Part shown: positions 1 to 5,637 of the stretch, piece after piece | Layout of the letters: each line of letters begins with the position of its first letter | How positions within the stretch are numbered: position 1 is the stretch's first letter | Assembly: GCA_002403905.1 (NCBI GenBank) | Contig: DHIR01000135.1 | Coordinates: 2,285-7,921, forward strand | Source of the DNA: Mucilaginibacter sp. UBA4741 | Lineage (GTDB): Bacteria > Bacteroidota > Bacteroidia > Sphingobacteriales > Sphingobacteriaceae | Direction: 5' to 3' | Length of the DNA: 5,637 nucleotides | Program-made: the position numbers and the translations under genes | The notes under the pieces: model-generated | The model's database searches: none | What the model was told of the DNA's origin: nothing | What the model saw: the letters and a program-made list of their open reading frames with translations, nothing else

Positions 1-42
1 CCCCGGAAGGGGAGACTTTATTTTCAACGATATTTTTTATTC

Positions 43-1317
43 CTAAAAATTTCCCTTTTCTGGAATGGATTGCATAAAGAACCTTTCAAGCTCATTCACT
101 GCGTTTTCAAGTCCGTTCTCACTTCTTAGTTGCTGGCCGATGATTGCCACATTATTCCTTACTTCATTTGTTTGAACTTTTGTTATAGCTGAAATCAGTC
201 TATGAGCATTAAGTTTTTTTACCGGTATATGAGCGCCCAAATTCCTGCGTTCTACAATTTTTCCCCAGGTTGGCTGGTCGGTATAAAACGAAATAATAAT
301 TACCGGCAGGTTATTTCGGAGCATAGCTGCCAACGTGCCTGCACCACCATGAAATATCCCCACTTTACATTTGGGTAAAATAGCCCCATGATTTACATAT
401 TTGGCTACGAATAGGTTTTTATGCGCTGGCAAATTATCAAACACAGCCCACCCCGTGCAAAATAAGATACGCTCATCCGTTTTGGTTAATACATCATTTA
501 ATATAGCCACAAACTTTTCGGTATTGCCAACGCCATTACTGCCAAAGCCCATGTATATAGGTTTGCCGCCCTCCGCAAGCCATGTGTTTAATTCCATATT
601 CTCATGGTTTTTTATTGGTTGATTGGGGACGGTTAAAAAGCCGGTTATTTTATGGTTATCATCCCAGTCTTTAGGTTGGGGGATCAGGCTTGGGCTCAGA
701 CAATACAGGTCCAACGGCATTTGTTTTCCAACATAGGCTAAAAGATTTTCCTTTAAAACAGGCAGACCTAATTCTTGCCTGAATTCATTGACTTCACTTT
801 TTAAAAATTTCCAGAAAAACAGGTGTGCCAGCTTATAGGTCAGCTTGTTATATAAGGGGAAATTCAGGAAGTCGAAGTCGCCCAATGGAAATTCAGTGGT
901 AGGCACTATCGGCGGCATAAAATAAGTAAACGCGATTTTTTTATTTTGCTTTTCCGCGATCGCGCTGGTAATTGGTATTGTAGCAGCGTTAGCTATAATA
1001 AAATCTATTTTGTTAATTCCTTCGATATAGCTTTTGCGCAAAGGAACCCTTATGTCATGAAGTACTTTAAAAAAATACTTCATCAGTTTAATGGTGTTTT
1101 CTGATCGTAATATGCTTTGTCCTAACGGCGAATTCATCTCTGCTTCTGCATTACCGTAAAGCGGATGAAAAGCAACATCAAACCCCTCAACTAATTCCTT
1201 AAAATTTTCGGGCGCTGCAATGGTTACCTGGTGGCCCTTCTCCATAAGTCCCAATGCCAAAGCAATATAAGGCTGTACGTCGCCTCTAGTTCCGTAAGTA
1301 AAAATCCCTATATTCAA
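43..1317 (-). CDS. GT1-family glycosyltransferase (YjiC/UGT-like)
   Basis: A 424-residue protein, normal full length for the GT-B fold GT1 family (macrolide, sterol and flavonoid glycosyltransferase type), predicted to move a sugar from a nucleotide-sugar donor to a small lipophilic acceptor in the cytoplasm. No signal peptide is visible. The N-terminal acceptor domain opens with GTRGDVQPY (residues 9-17), typical of the sterol-glucosyltransferase/YjiC group. An ITGF linker (224-227) leads into the C-terminal donor domain, which has PIYMGFGS (253-260), the donor-binding HGGAGT (323-328) and DQPTWGKIVERRNLGA (347-362). The start is TTG (CAA at 1315-1317 on the plus strand): an in-frame TAA lies three codons upstream, and the first internal Met (25) would remove the GTRGDVQPY motif. 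It lies 66 bases downstream of the GH97 gene on the same strand and could be co-transcribed. Donor and acceptor cannot be read from the sequence. The family call is firm; the specific function is unknown. Confidence 0.9.
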   Translation of the reverse strand: MNIGIFTYGTRGDVQPYIALALGLMEKGHQVTIAAPENFKELVEGFDVAFHPLYGNAEAEMNSPLGQSILRSENTIKLMKYFFKVLHDIRVPLRKSYIEGINKIDFIIANAATIPITSAIAEKQNKKIAFTYFMPPIVPTTEFPLGDFDFLNFPLYNKLTYKLAHLFFWKFLKSEVNEFRQELGLPVLKENLLAYVGKQMPLDLYCLSPSLIPQPKDWDDNHKITGFLTVPNQPIKNHENMELNTWLAEGGKPIYMGFGSNGVGNTEKFVAILNDVLTKTDERILFCTGWAVFDNLPAHKNLFVAKYVNHGAILPKCKVGIFHGGAGTLAAMLRNNLPVIIISFYTDQPTWGKIVERRNLGAHIPVKKLNAHRLISAITKVQTNEVRNNVAIIGQQLRSENGLENAVNELERFFMQSIPEKGNF

Positions 1318-1338
1318 TTGTGATTAGTTTATTCACAA
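1318..1338. repeat. Short inverted repeat at the glycosyltransferase start
   Basis: TTGTGA (1318-1323) and TCACAA (1333-1338) form a perfect 6-bp inverted repeat around a 9-base AT-rich spacer, directly abutting the TTG start codon of the minus-strand glycosyltransferase. In RNA it could form a weak hairpin over the ribosome-entry region; as DNA it could be a protein site. The half-sites resemble CRP half-sites (TGTGA/TCACA), but the inner spacing is 9 instead of 6, so a CRP site is not supported. It has no T-tract and so is not a convincing terminator between the GH97 and glycosyltransferase genes. It may be chance. Confidence 0.3.
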
Positions 1339-1383
1339 AGGAACAATAAATCTGGCTATCTATTCTTTTACGGATATTAAATT

Positions 1384-3267
1384 CTAAAACCGCCCCACAA
1401 AACCACCACCCGGCGCTAATTTTATTGTTAATATATCCTTACCCGAAAGCGTTTTCTCCTGCCGGTTAATAGCGGTATTGGTGAGTTTATCATCATATAT
1501 CAACGTTGCCCGAACAGATTTTTTAAGGAAGCTCAATGGGATTTTTATCTCCCGTTCGGTAGCGCCATTCATTACACCTATCCACCATGTATCACCTTTA
1601 CGGCGGGCATAGGCAACCACTTCGCCCATCTCTGTGGCCGGTAATACTCTTGTTTCATCCCAAACAGTAGGTATTTGCTGAAACAGGTCAAACATTGGGC
1701 TTTCCAGATAAAATTTATATTGATCAGCAAAGTGGGTAATTGGCGAAAGGTATACTATCGCCTGCGCAAACTCATGCGCCCAGGTAAATTTGGTCGATTT
1801 TAGTTGCTCGGGGTCCAACATTACCGGGGTAATATCTGCCGCGCCAGCCATTAAACGGGTAAATGGGAGGGATACATCCTGTTCAAAAGGTTCTACCCGT
1901 TTATATCGGGTCATGTGCCATTCATTCCCGCGGACAGCCTCGCGGGTAATATCATTTGGATAAGTGCGCCGTAACCCGGTGGGCTTAACGCTACCGTGAA
2001 AGTTTACCATTAATTTTAATTCGGCACAATCCTGCAACGCGCCCATATACCACTGCATAATATCGGCAGTAGCCGGCGGTACGAAATCTATTTTTATCCC
2101 GGTTGCACCCAGTGCTTTTATCTTTTCCAGGTAGGCACGGCGCTTTTCACCTTCGCGCATCTCTTTAGAGTCAACCCAAACAATTGATTTAACACCAACG
2201 CTTTTGCCATAAGCAATTACTTCGCCAAGCAATGCCCACTGGTCTTTACCCGGGCTGCTCCAGGTACGCCAACCGTCATCAACCAAATAATATTCCCATT
2301 TTAATTTAACGGCCGCGTCATACCAGTTTTTCTGTTCTTCATAAACGGGGCTGCCTACGCTCCACCATTGCCATAAGCACCGGCCGGGGTTAACCCAGGT
2401 AAAGTCCTGGTCTTTGGCAGGCGGTGGGCATAGGTTCATTAACAGATCAGAATTTACCAGGCCGGTTAAAGTATTTGCGATCATCGTTGTGCGCCAAGGC
2501 GATACGTTTTGTCCTTTATAAGTGCCATTTAAGAAGGTCGATTTGTTATCGGCCCTGTTTTGAATATTCCAGCCTTTTTTTGAAAAAGGAAAATCGGCTT
2601 TAAACATATTACCGTGGCGGACAAACGCCATATCCGAAAAATTTTCGCAATCAGCCTCAGAAATGGAAAGGTAATTACCGGCAACTTCAAGGGTGACGGG
2701 GCCCATGATCGTTGTATCCTGTGGAACGTTTTCCAGCGATGTAACATGGCTCAGATCCTCATAAGAACTATTAAACCCCGACCAGGCTACCTTACTTGTA
2801 TTTTCCGCCAGGTTCCATGACGTAGATTCACCGTTTATTTTTTTTGACCCCTCCGGGATAGTATAACGTATAGCAACACCGTCATTATAAACACGTACTA
2901 TCAGTTTAAACGAACGCCCGGCAGTTTCTACCGGAATTTCAACCTCATTGGCCTTATTTATTGCGGTGGCGTGATTGCCAAAAACAGGGTAGCGCCCACT
3001 AACTTTACTTAAAACAGGTTTAGCGGTTATTTTTGCCCCGTAACCCAGATCGATATCATCAATCGTTATACCTAAGGGCGATGGTTCTAATAACTGTGTG
3101 TTTATGTTTTTGATAGAATAGGTCAGGCGGCCATCGAGGGCTACAAAAACTATAACAGAAAGGTGTTTGTCGGGGCTGGTGATCTTAATACCATTGTCGG
3201 CAAAAGCCGCATTAAATCCTGCGAGTAAGCATAAGACTGTAAGAATAACTTTAAGCAGTTTTTTCAT
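1384..3267 (-). CDS. Secreted GH97 alpha-glycosidase, predicted retaining type
   Basis: A 627-residue protein of normal length for glycoside hydrolase family 97, which cleaves alpha-linked glucose or galactose from oligosaccharides. Residues 1-23 form a signal peptide (MKK, then a hydrophobic core, ending AFA before Asp24), so it is probably periplasmic. Order: N-terminal beta-sandwich (about 25-280) with PWRT (257-260); (beta/alpha)8 barrel (about 290-540) with YLVDDGW (327-333), GIKIDF (390-395), NFHG (422-425), PTGLRRTYPN (429-438) and REAVRGNEW (442-450); C-terminal beta domain ending GGGFV. From recalled family knowledge, Asp394 in KIDF matches the nucleophile of retaining GH97s such as BtGH97b, and Gly425 sits where inverting SusB-type enzymes have a catalytic Glu (HE). 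Retaining chemistry is therefore expected, with alpha-galactosidase activity as likely as alpha-glucosidase. Glu443 and Glu449 are candidates for acid/base or metal-ligand roles. The ATG at 3267 is fixed by the signal peptide. It is divergent from lacI across 162 bases; no clear promoter of its own was found. Confidence 0.95.
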   Translation of the reverse strand: MKKLLKVILTVLCLLAGFNAAFADNGIKITSPDKHLSVIVFVALDGRLTYSIKNINTQLLEPSPLGITIDDIDLGYGAKITAKPVLSKVSGRYPVFGNHATAINKANEVEIPVETAGRSFKLIVRVYNDGVAIRYTIPEGSKKINGESTSWNLAENTSKVAWSGFNSSYEDLSHVTSLENVPQDTTIMGPVTLEVAGNYLSISEADCENFSDMAFVRHGNMFKADFPFSKKGWNIQNRADNKSTFLNGTYKGQNVSPWRTTMIANTLTGLVNSDLLMNLCPPPAKDQDFTWVNPGRCLWQWWSVGSPVYEEQKNWYDAAVKLKWEYYLVDDGWRTWSSPGKDQWALLGEVIAYGKSVGVKSIVWVDSKEMREGEKRRAYLEKIKALGATGIKIDFVPPATADIMQWYMGALQDCAELKLMVNFHGSVKPTGLRRTYPNDITREAVRGNEWHMTRYKRVEPFEQDVSLPFTRLMAGAADITPVMLDPEQLKSTKFTWAHEFAQAIVYLSPITHFADQYKFYLESPMFDLFQQIPTVWDETRVLPATEMGEVVAYARRKGDTWWIGVMNGATEREIKIPLSFLKKSVRATLIYDDKLTNTAINRQEKTLSGKDILTIKLAPGGGFVGRF

Positions 3268-3375
3268 TATGGCTTTTAAAGGTTTGTAAATATTGTGGTC
3301 GCAAGGTATTAAAAGATAGTGTATTTATAAAATGTAGTAGTTTATGAATATTGATAGCTAATTTTTAATTTTTCA

Positions 3376-3406
3376 TTTGCTTTAATCGTTTAAAGTGATA
3401 GCTTTG
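3376..3406 (+). promoter_or_regulatory. Bacteroidota-type promoter of the lacI gene
   Basis: TTTG at 3376-3379 and TAGCTTTG at 3399-3406 match the Bacteroidota sigma-factor consensus (-33 TTTG, -7 TAnnTTTG) exactly, with a 19-base spacer that fits the usual range. Transcription would begin a few bases after 3406, leaving a leader of about 15-20 bases before the ATG at 3430. A 16-bp LacI-type operator fills most of the spacer, beginning at the base after TTTG, so repressor binding should exclude RNA polymerase. The match is seen directly; activity is inferred. Confidence 0.7.
3380..3395. promoter_or_regulatory. LacI-family operator, site 1 (GH97/lacI divergent region)
   Basis: CTTTAATCGTTTAAAG is an even-symmetric palindrome with one mismatched pair (T at position 7 where A would give perfect symmetry) and a central CG, the hallmark of LacI/GalR operators, where the hinge-helix leucines insert into the central CpG step. 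It is identical at 15 of 16 positions to the site at 4459-4474. It sits inside the lacI promoter spacer, which suggests autorepression, and ends 112 bases upstream of the GH97 start codon, so it may or may not also control GH97. The cognate regulator is inferred to be the adjacent LacI protein. Confidence 0.8.
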
Positions 3407-3429
3407 ATTTAACCAATTAGTAAATCTTA

Positions 3430-4443
3430 ATGAAAAAAGTAGGTCTCAAGGATATTGCGGAGCATGTGGGTGTATCCATCGCCTTGGTGTCTTACGTGCT
3501 AAACGGGCAGGCCGAAATTAAACAGGTAAGCAAAGATAACGCCCAGAAAATAAAAGCCGCTGCCGAACTGCTTAACTATCGCCCAAACCAAATAGCCAAA
3601 AGCCTTAAAATGCATAAAACCCATACCATTGGGTTGGTGGTGGCCGATATTAATTATCGTTTTAGCACAGGCATTACCCGCGCCATAGAGGCCGAAGCAA
3701 AAAAAGCAAACTATACGGTGCTATTTGGCAGCTCGAACGAAAACGAAGATACTTTTGCGGAGTTGGTTAACGTGCTGATAAACCGACAGGTTGACGGCCT
3801 TATATTGGTGCCGGTTGAAAACTCGCAGGATCAAATAAAAATGCTGCAAAAGGCAGAGATCCCTTTTGTGCTGATCGACAGAAATTTTCCCGAAATAACA
3901 ACTAACCATATCGCCCTTGATAATTATAAAGCGGCCTATATCGCTACCGCGTATTTAATTAAACAGGGGCATAAACGCATTGCGTTTATTAATTATGATA
4001 CCAATATGTTCCATTTGCACGAACGCAACCGAGGGTACCTGGAGGCGTTGAAAGATAACAACATAGCTTTTGACGAAGACTGGCTGCAACAAATAAACAG
4101 CAATAACAGGGTAGGGGATATTGATCAATCCTTGGATAAAATATTGAATTTGGATCAGCCTTGCGACGCCGTGTTTTTCGCGACGGATACCCTTGCTATA
4201 AACGGATTAAAATATCTTAATAAAATAAAGGCGAAAGTGCCACAGGACATCTCTGTTTTGAGCTTTGACGAGTCGGAAGCGTTTGAACTTTTTTATAACC
4301 TGGTAACGCATTTGCGCCAACCCGTAGAAGCTATGGGAAAAGCGGCAGTAGATACCTTGCTGGAACTGATAAATCATAGTAAAATTAATAAGCAGATAAG
4401 CCTTGAGTCCGACTTGATCGTCGGGCAGTCATGCAGGGAGTAA
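3430..4443 (+). CDS. LacI/GalR-family transcriptional regulator
   Basis: A 337-residue sugar-responsive DNA-binding protein of standard family length. The N-terminal helix-turn-helix spans about 5-26 (GLKDIAEHVGVS, then ALVSYVLNG). RPNQIAKSLK (51-60) is the hinge helix, where Leu59 is expected to insert at the operator's central CG. The periplasmic-binding-protein-like sensor domain follows: TIGLVVADI (66-74), VDGLILVPV (121-129), PFVLIDRNF (145-153), HKRIAFI (181-187), ATDTLAINGL (251-260), and SFDESEAF (278-285) leading into LRQPVEAMG (295-303). The start ATG is supported by alignment of the HTH to the N-terminus and by a perfect promoter about 25 bases upstream. Matching palindromic operators flank the gene at 3380-3395 and 4459-4474, implying control of itself and of the downstream transporter. 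The effector is probably a mono- or disaccharide released by the neighbouring GH97, but it cannot be read from sequence. Nothing looks broken. Confidence 0.95.
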   Translation: MKKVGLKDIAEHVGVSIALVSYVLNGQAEIKQVSKDNAQKIKAAAELLNYRPNQIAKSLKMHKTHTIGLVVADINYRFSTGITRAIEAEAKKANYTVLFGSSNENEDTFAELVNVLINRQVDGLILVPVENSQDQIKMLQKAEIPFVLIDRNFPEITTNHIALDNYKAAYIATAYLIKQGHKRIAFINYDTNMFHLHERNRGYLEALKDNNIAFDEDWLQQINSNNRVGDIDQSLDKILNLDQPCDAVFFATDTLAINGLKYLNKIKAKVPQDISVLSFDESEAFELFYNLVTHLRQPVEAMGKAAVDTLLELINHSKINKQISLESDLIVGQSCRE

Positions 4444-4458
4444 TTTTTTTAAATTATA

Positions 4459-4474
4459 CTTTAAACGTTTAAAG
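4459..4474. promoter_or_regulatory. LacI-family operator, site 2 (upstream of MFS transporter)
   Basis: CTTTAAACGTTTAAAG is a perfect 16-bp palindrome with a central CG, differing at one base from the copy at 3380-3395. It lies 15 bases after the lacI stop codon and 49 bases before the transporter ATG, a natural position for an operator over the transporter promoter. I could not find a clean TTTG/TAnnTTTG promoter beside it, so the exact start site is unknown. The two-copy arrangement around a lacI gene strongly suggests that this is the regulator's own binding site. Confidence 0.85.
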
Positions 4475-4523
4475 CGAAAGAATAGACTAAAGAGAAACCA
4501 ACAATAACCTAAAAAATAAGATA

Positions 4524-5261
4524 ATGAAACCAACAAAAACTAGATCAAACGTCTTACTCATTTCCATAGTAGCAGCCACGGGCGGGTTGCTGTTTGGATT
4601 TGATACCGGGGTAATATCCGGCGCGTTGCCGTTTATGAAAGAGTATTGGAAACTAGGCGACTCGAGCCTTGAATGGATAACAACCACCGTGCTAGTAGGC
4701 GCGGTATTAGGTGCTATTAGCAGTGGCAAGCTGTCAGACTATTTGGGGCGCAAAAAAATGATCATTGTTAACGCTATAATTTTTGCAGTAGGCGCAGTGG
4801 GCTGTACCTATGCGCATAGTATTGTGTTCTTGATGGTGATGCGGGTTATCATCGGTATAGCCATTGGTATTACATCTTACGTAGTACCCATGTACATTGC
4901 AGAGATTGCGCCAACGCGGCGCAGGGGTGCAATGGTAACGCTTAACCAGTTAATGATCACTATTGGTATCCTGGTATCGTACATAACAGATTATACCTTG
5001 GGTAATGATGCTAATTTGGAATCATGGCGTTGGATGTTTTTTGTGGGATTGTTTCCGGCGTTAATACTATTGATAGGCATGTTCTTTTTACCTGAAACCC
5101 CCCGCTGGCTTATTAGTAAAAATCGTTGGGCAGAGGGCGAAGAGGTGTTGAACAGAGTTGAGGATCCGGACCTGATCCAACAAACCTTAACCGACCTGAG
5201 GCGCGATATCGAGCTAACCAAACAAAACCAAACCAATAGCAGCGAAATACTAAAACCATAG
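4524..5261 (+). pseudogene. Truncated sugar-porter MFS transporter (N-terminal half)
   Basis: A 245-residue product covering only TM1-TM6 of a sugar:proton symporter of the XylE/GLUT type, normally about 440-490 residues with twelve segments. Visible family motifs are GGLLFGFDTGVISGA (20-34), SDYLGRKK (71-78), PMYIAEIAPTRRRG (122-135), NQLMITIG (141-148) and PETPRWLI (190-197) at the end of TM6. By comparison with XylE, Asp27 and Arg107 match the proton-coupling Asp/Arg pair and Gln142 a sugar-binding Gln. Reading proceeds through the cytoplasmic TM6-TM7 loop to SSEILKP and then TAG, where relatives continue with Trp and TM7. The bases after the stop do not encode TM7 in any frame and instead match an opposite-strand gene, so this is a junction and not a point mutation. 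The sugar-binding motifs of TM7 are absent, so the product should not transport. ATG at 4524 gives the usual short cytoplasmic N-terminus. It probably belonged to the LacI regulon through the operator at 4459-4474. Confidence 0.85.
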
Positions 5262-5262
5262 C
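5256..5262. other. Rearrangement or assembly junction
   Basis: Recognisable transporter coding ends at the Pro codon 5256-5258, and recognisable minus-strand lipoprotein-like coding begins at Ala codon 5260-5262 (the end of ...DNVVGAA). The two unrelated genes, reading toward each other, therefore meet within about four bases and both lose their C-terminal parts. No target-site duplication, insertion-sequence end or long repeat is visible; at most one to four bases (CCAT) could be shared. A deletion between convergent genes, an inversion endpoint, or a chimeric contig join would all look like this. Confidence 0.7.
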
Positions 5263-5554
5263 CGCACCTACAACATTATCCATTGTTACGCATGTTCCAA
5301 GCAGCATATCCCAATGGCTCAAATCCTGATGGGTTTTTGAGGGAGCTGTATTTTGCATCGACCAGGTATAAGTCCAGGTTCCGTTTCCGTTATTCACTTG
5401 TCCTATGAATACATTGGTATATGGTCCCGCTGTGGTCGCAGCAGTGGCAAATGAATTGTCGGCCGTACTGCTATTAAGCTTGGTTAATGAATTTTTTGTG
5501 CAGCTTGTTGCAAACAAAATTGCAATAAGCTGCATAGGTAATTAATTTTTTCAT
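5259..5554 (-). pseudogene. N-terminal fragment of a secreted lipoprotein-like protein, frame-broken
   Basis: The minus strand from about 5535 down to 5260 encodes MQLIAILFATSC followed by a Ser/Thr/Asn-rich stretch and then VFIGQVNNGNGTWTYTWSM...DLSHWDMLLGTCVTMDNVVGAA. It looks like a lipoprotein with a lipobox-like ATSC (Cys12) and a beta-rich secreted domain. I do not recognise the family. The start is odd: a much more natural signal-peptide start, ATGAAAAAATTAATT (MKKLI), lies at 5554 but is one frame off and reads to a stop after 26 codons. Restoring one frame by loss of one base or gain of two would give a normal lysine-rich signal peptide. The 3' part is missing: below 5260 the open frame runs on only as antisense of the transporter gene, so those residues are not real protein. 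The gene therefore appears broken at both ends. The remaining 83 bases to the window end (5555-5637) are AT-rich leader sequence with no recognised promoter. Confidence 0.6.
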
Positions 5555-5637
5555 AGTTTTTTTGGATTTAATTGTTTAGTTATTAATTTTAATTATTACT
5601 GATGCGTTAAGTTTTTGTAGTCGGTAAATAAGAATAC

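Noticed and set aside
1..12. CCCC-GGAA-GGGG stem at the window edge, downstream of the glycosyltransferase stop codon
   Set aside because: The stem is only 4 bp and any T-tract would lie outside the window, so a terminator cannot be supported.
401..622. Plus-strand open frame inside the glycosyltransferase gene
   Set aside because: It is antisense to the conserved donor domain and has no recognisable motif; the same applies to the open frames at 2529-2747, 2614-2820, 3721-3909, 4487-4729 and 4991-5236.
1318..1338. CRP/FNR-type site at TTGTGA...TCACAA
   Set aside because: The half-site spacing is wrong for CRP (9 instead of 6), and the position abutting the start codon is atypical; kept only as an inverted repeat.
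3273..3281. CTTTTAAAG just upstream of the GH97 start as a third LacI operator
   Set aside because: It is only 9 bases and lacks the central CG and full half-sites, so similarity to the two real operators is likely due to AT-rich sequence.
3352..3403. Direct repeat TGATAGCT at 3352-3359 and 3396-3403
   Set aside because: It is an 8-base repeat in AT-rich intergenic DNA, overlaps the promoter by chance at the second copy, and has no symmetry or further copies.
5113..5259. Continuation of the minus-strand lipoprotein reading frame over the transporter gene
   Set aside because: It is the antisense of well-conserved MFS coding sequence and has no protein-like features; the open frame here is an accident of the junction.
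5555..5637. Promoter or RNA element in the AT-rich right end
   Set aside because: No TTTG/TAnnTTTG pair, hairpin or repeat of convincing length was found on either strand.

Overview
The window reads as chromosomal DNA of a Bacteroidota bacterium, most likely a Sphingobacteriaceae-type soil or plant organism (Mucilaginibacter/Pedobacter-like; this is an impression from protein style, not a search). Supporting signs are moderate GC with AT-rich intergenic gaps, no clear Shine-Dalgarno sequences, a promoter of the Bacteroidota type (TTTG, 19 bases, TAnnTTTG), a GH97 glycosidase, and a short lipoprotein-like N-terminus.

Layout. On the minus strand lie a secreted GH97 alpha-glycosidase (1384-3267) and, 66 bases downstream of it, a cytoplasmic GT1/YjiC-type glycosyltransferase (43-1317). 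Divergent from the GH97 gene, on the plus strand, lie a LacI-family regulator (3430-4443) and a sugar-porter MFS transporter (from 4524). A 162-base divergent region separates GH97 from lacI, and an 80-base gap separates lacI from the transporter. Each of these two gaps carries one copy of a near-identical 16-bp palindrome with a central CG, the classic form of a LacI-family operator.

The genes fit a small sugar-utilisation locus: GH97 releases a hexose from an alpha-glycoside in the periplasm, the MFS permease would import the product, and the LacI protein senses a sugar and controls itself, the permease and perhaps GH97. The GH97 carries the residues expected of the retaining branch of its family, so alpha-galactosidase or another retaining activity is as plausible as SusB-like alpha-glucosidase. 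The glycosyltransferase has no clear link to sugar catabolism.

The right end is anomalous. The transporter stops after six of twelve membrane segments, exactly where the conserved 'LKPW' before TM7 should continue. From the same base, the opposite strand reads as the N-terminal part of an unrelated secreted lipoprotein-like gene that also lacks its C-terminus and has a frame break in its signal peptide. Two convergent genes are joined tail-to-tail with both C-terminal halves missing, which points to a deletion/rearrangement junction or a chimeric assembly. I see no wholly new system here; the operator pair and this junction are the strongest observations.
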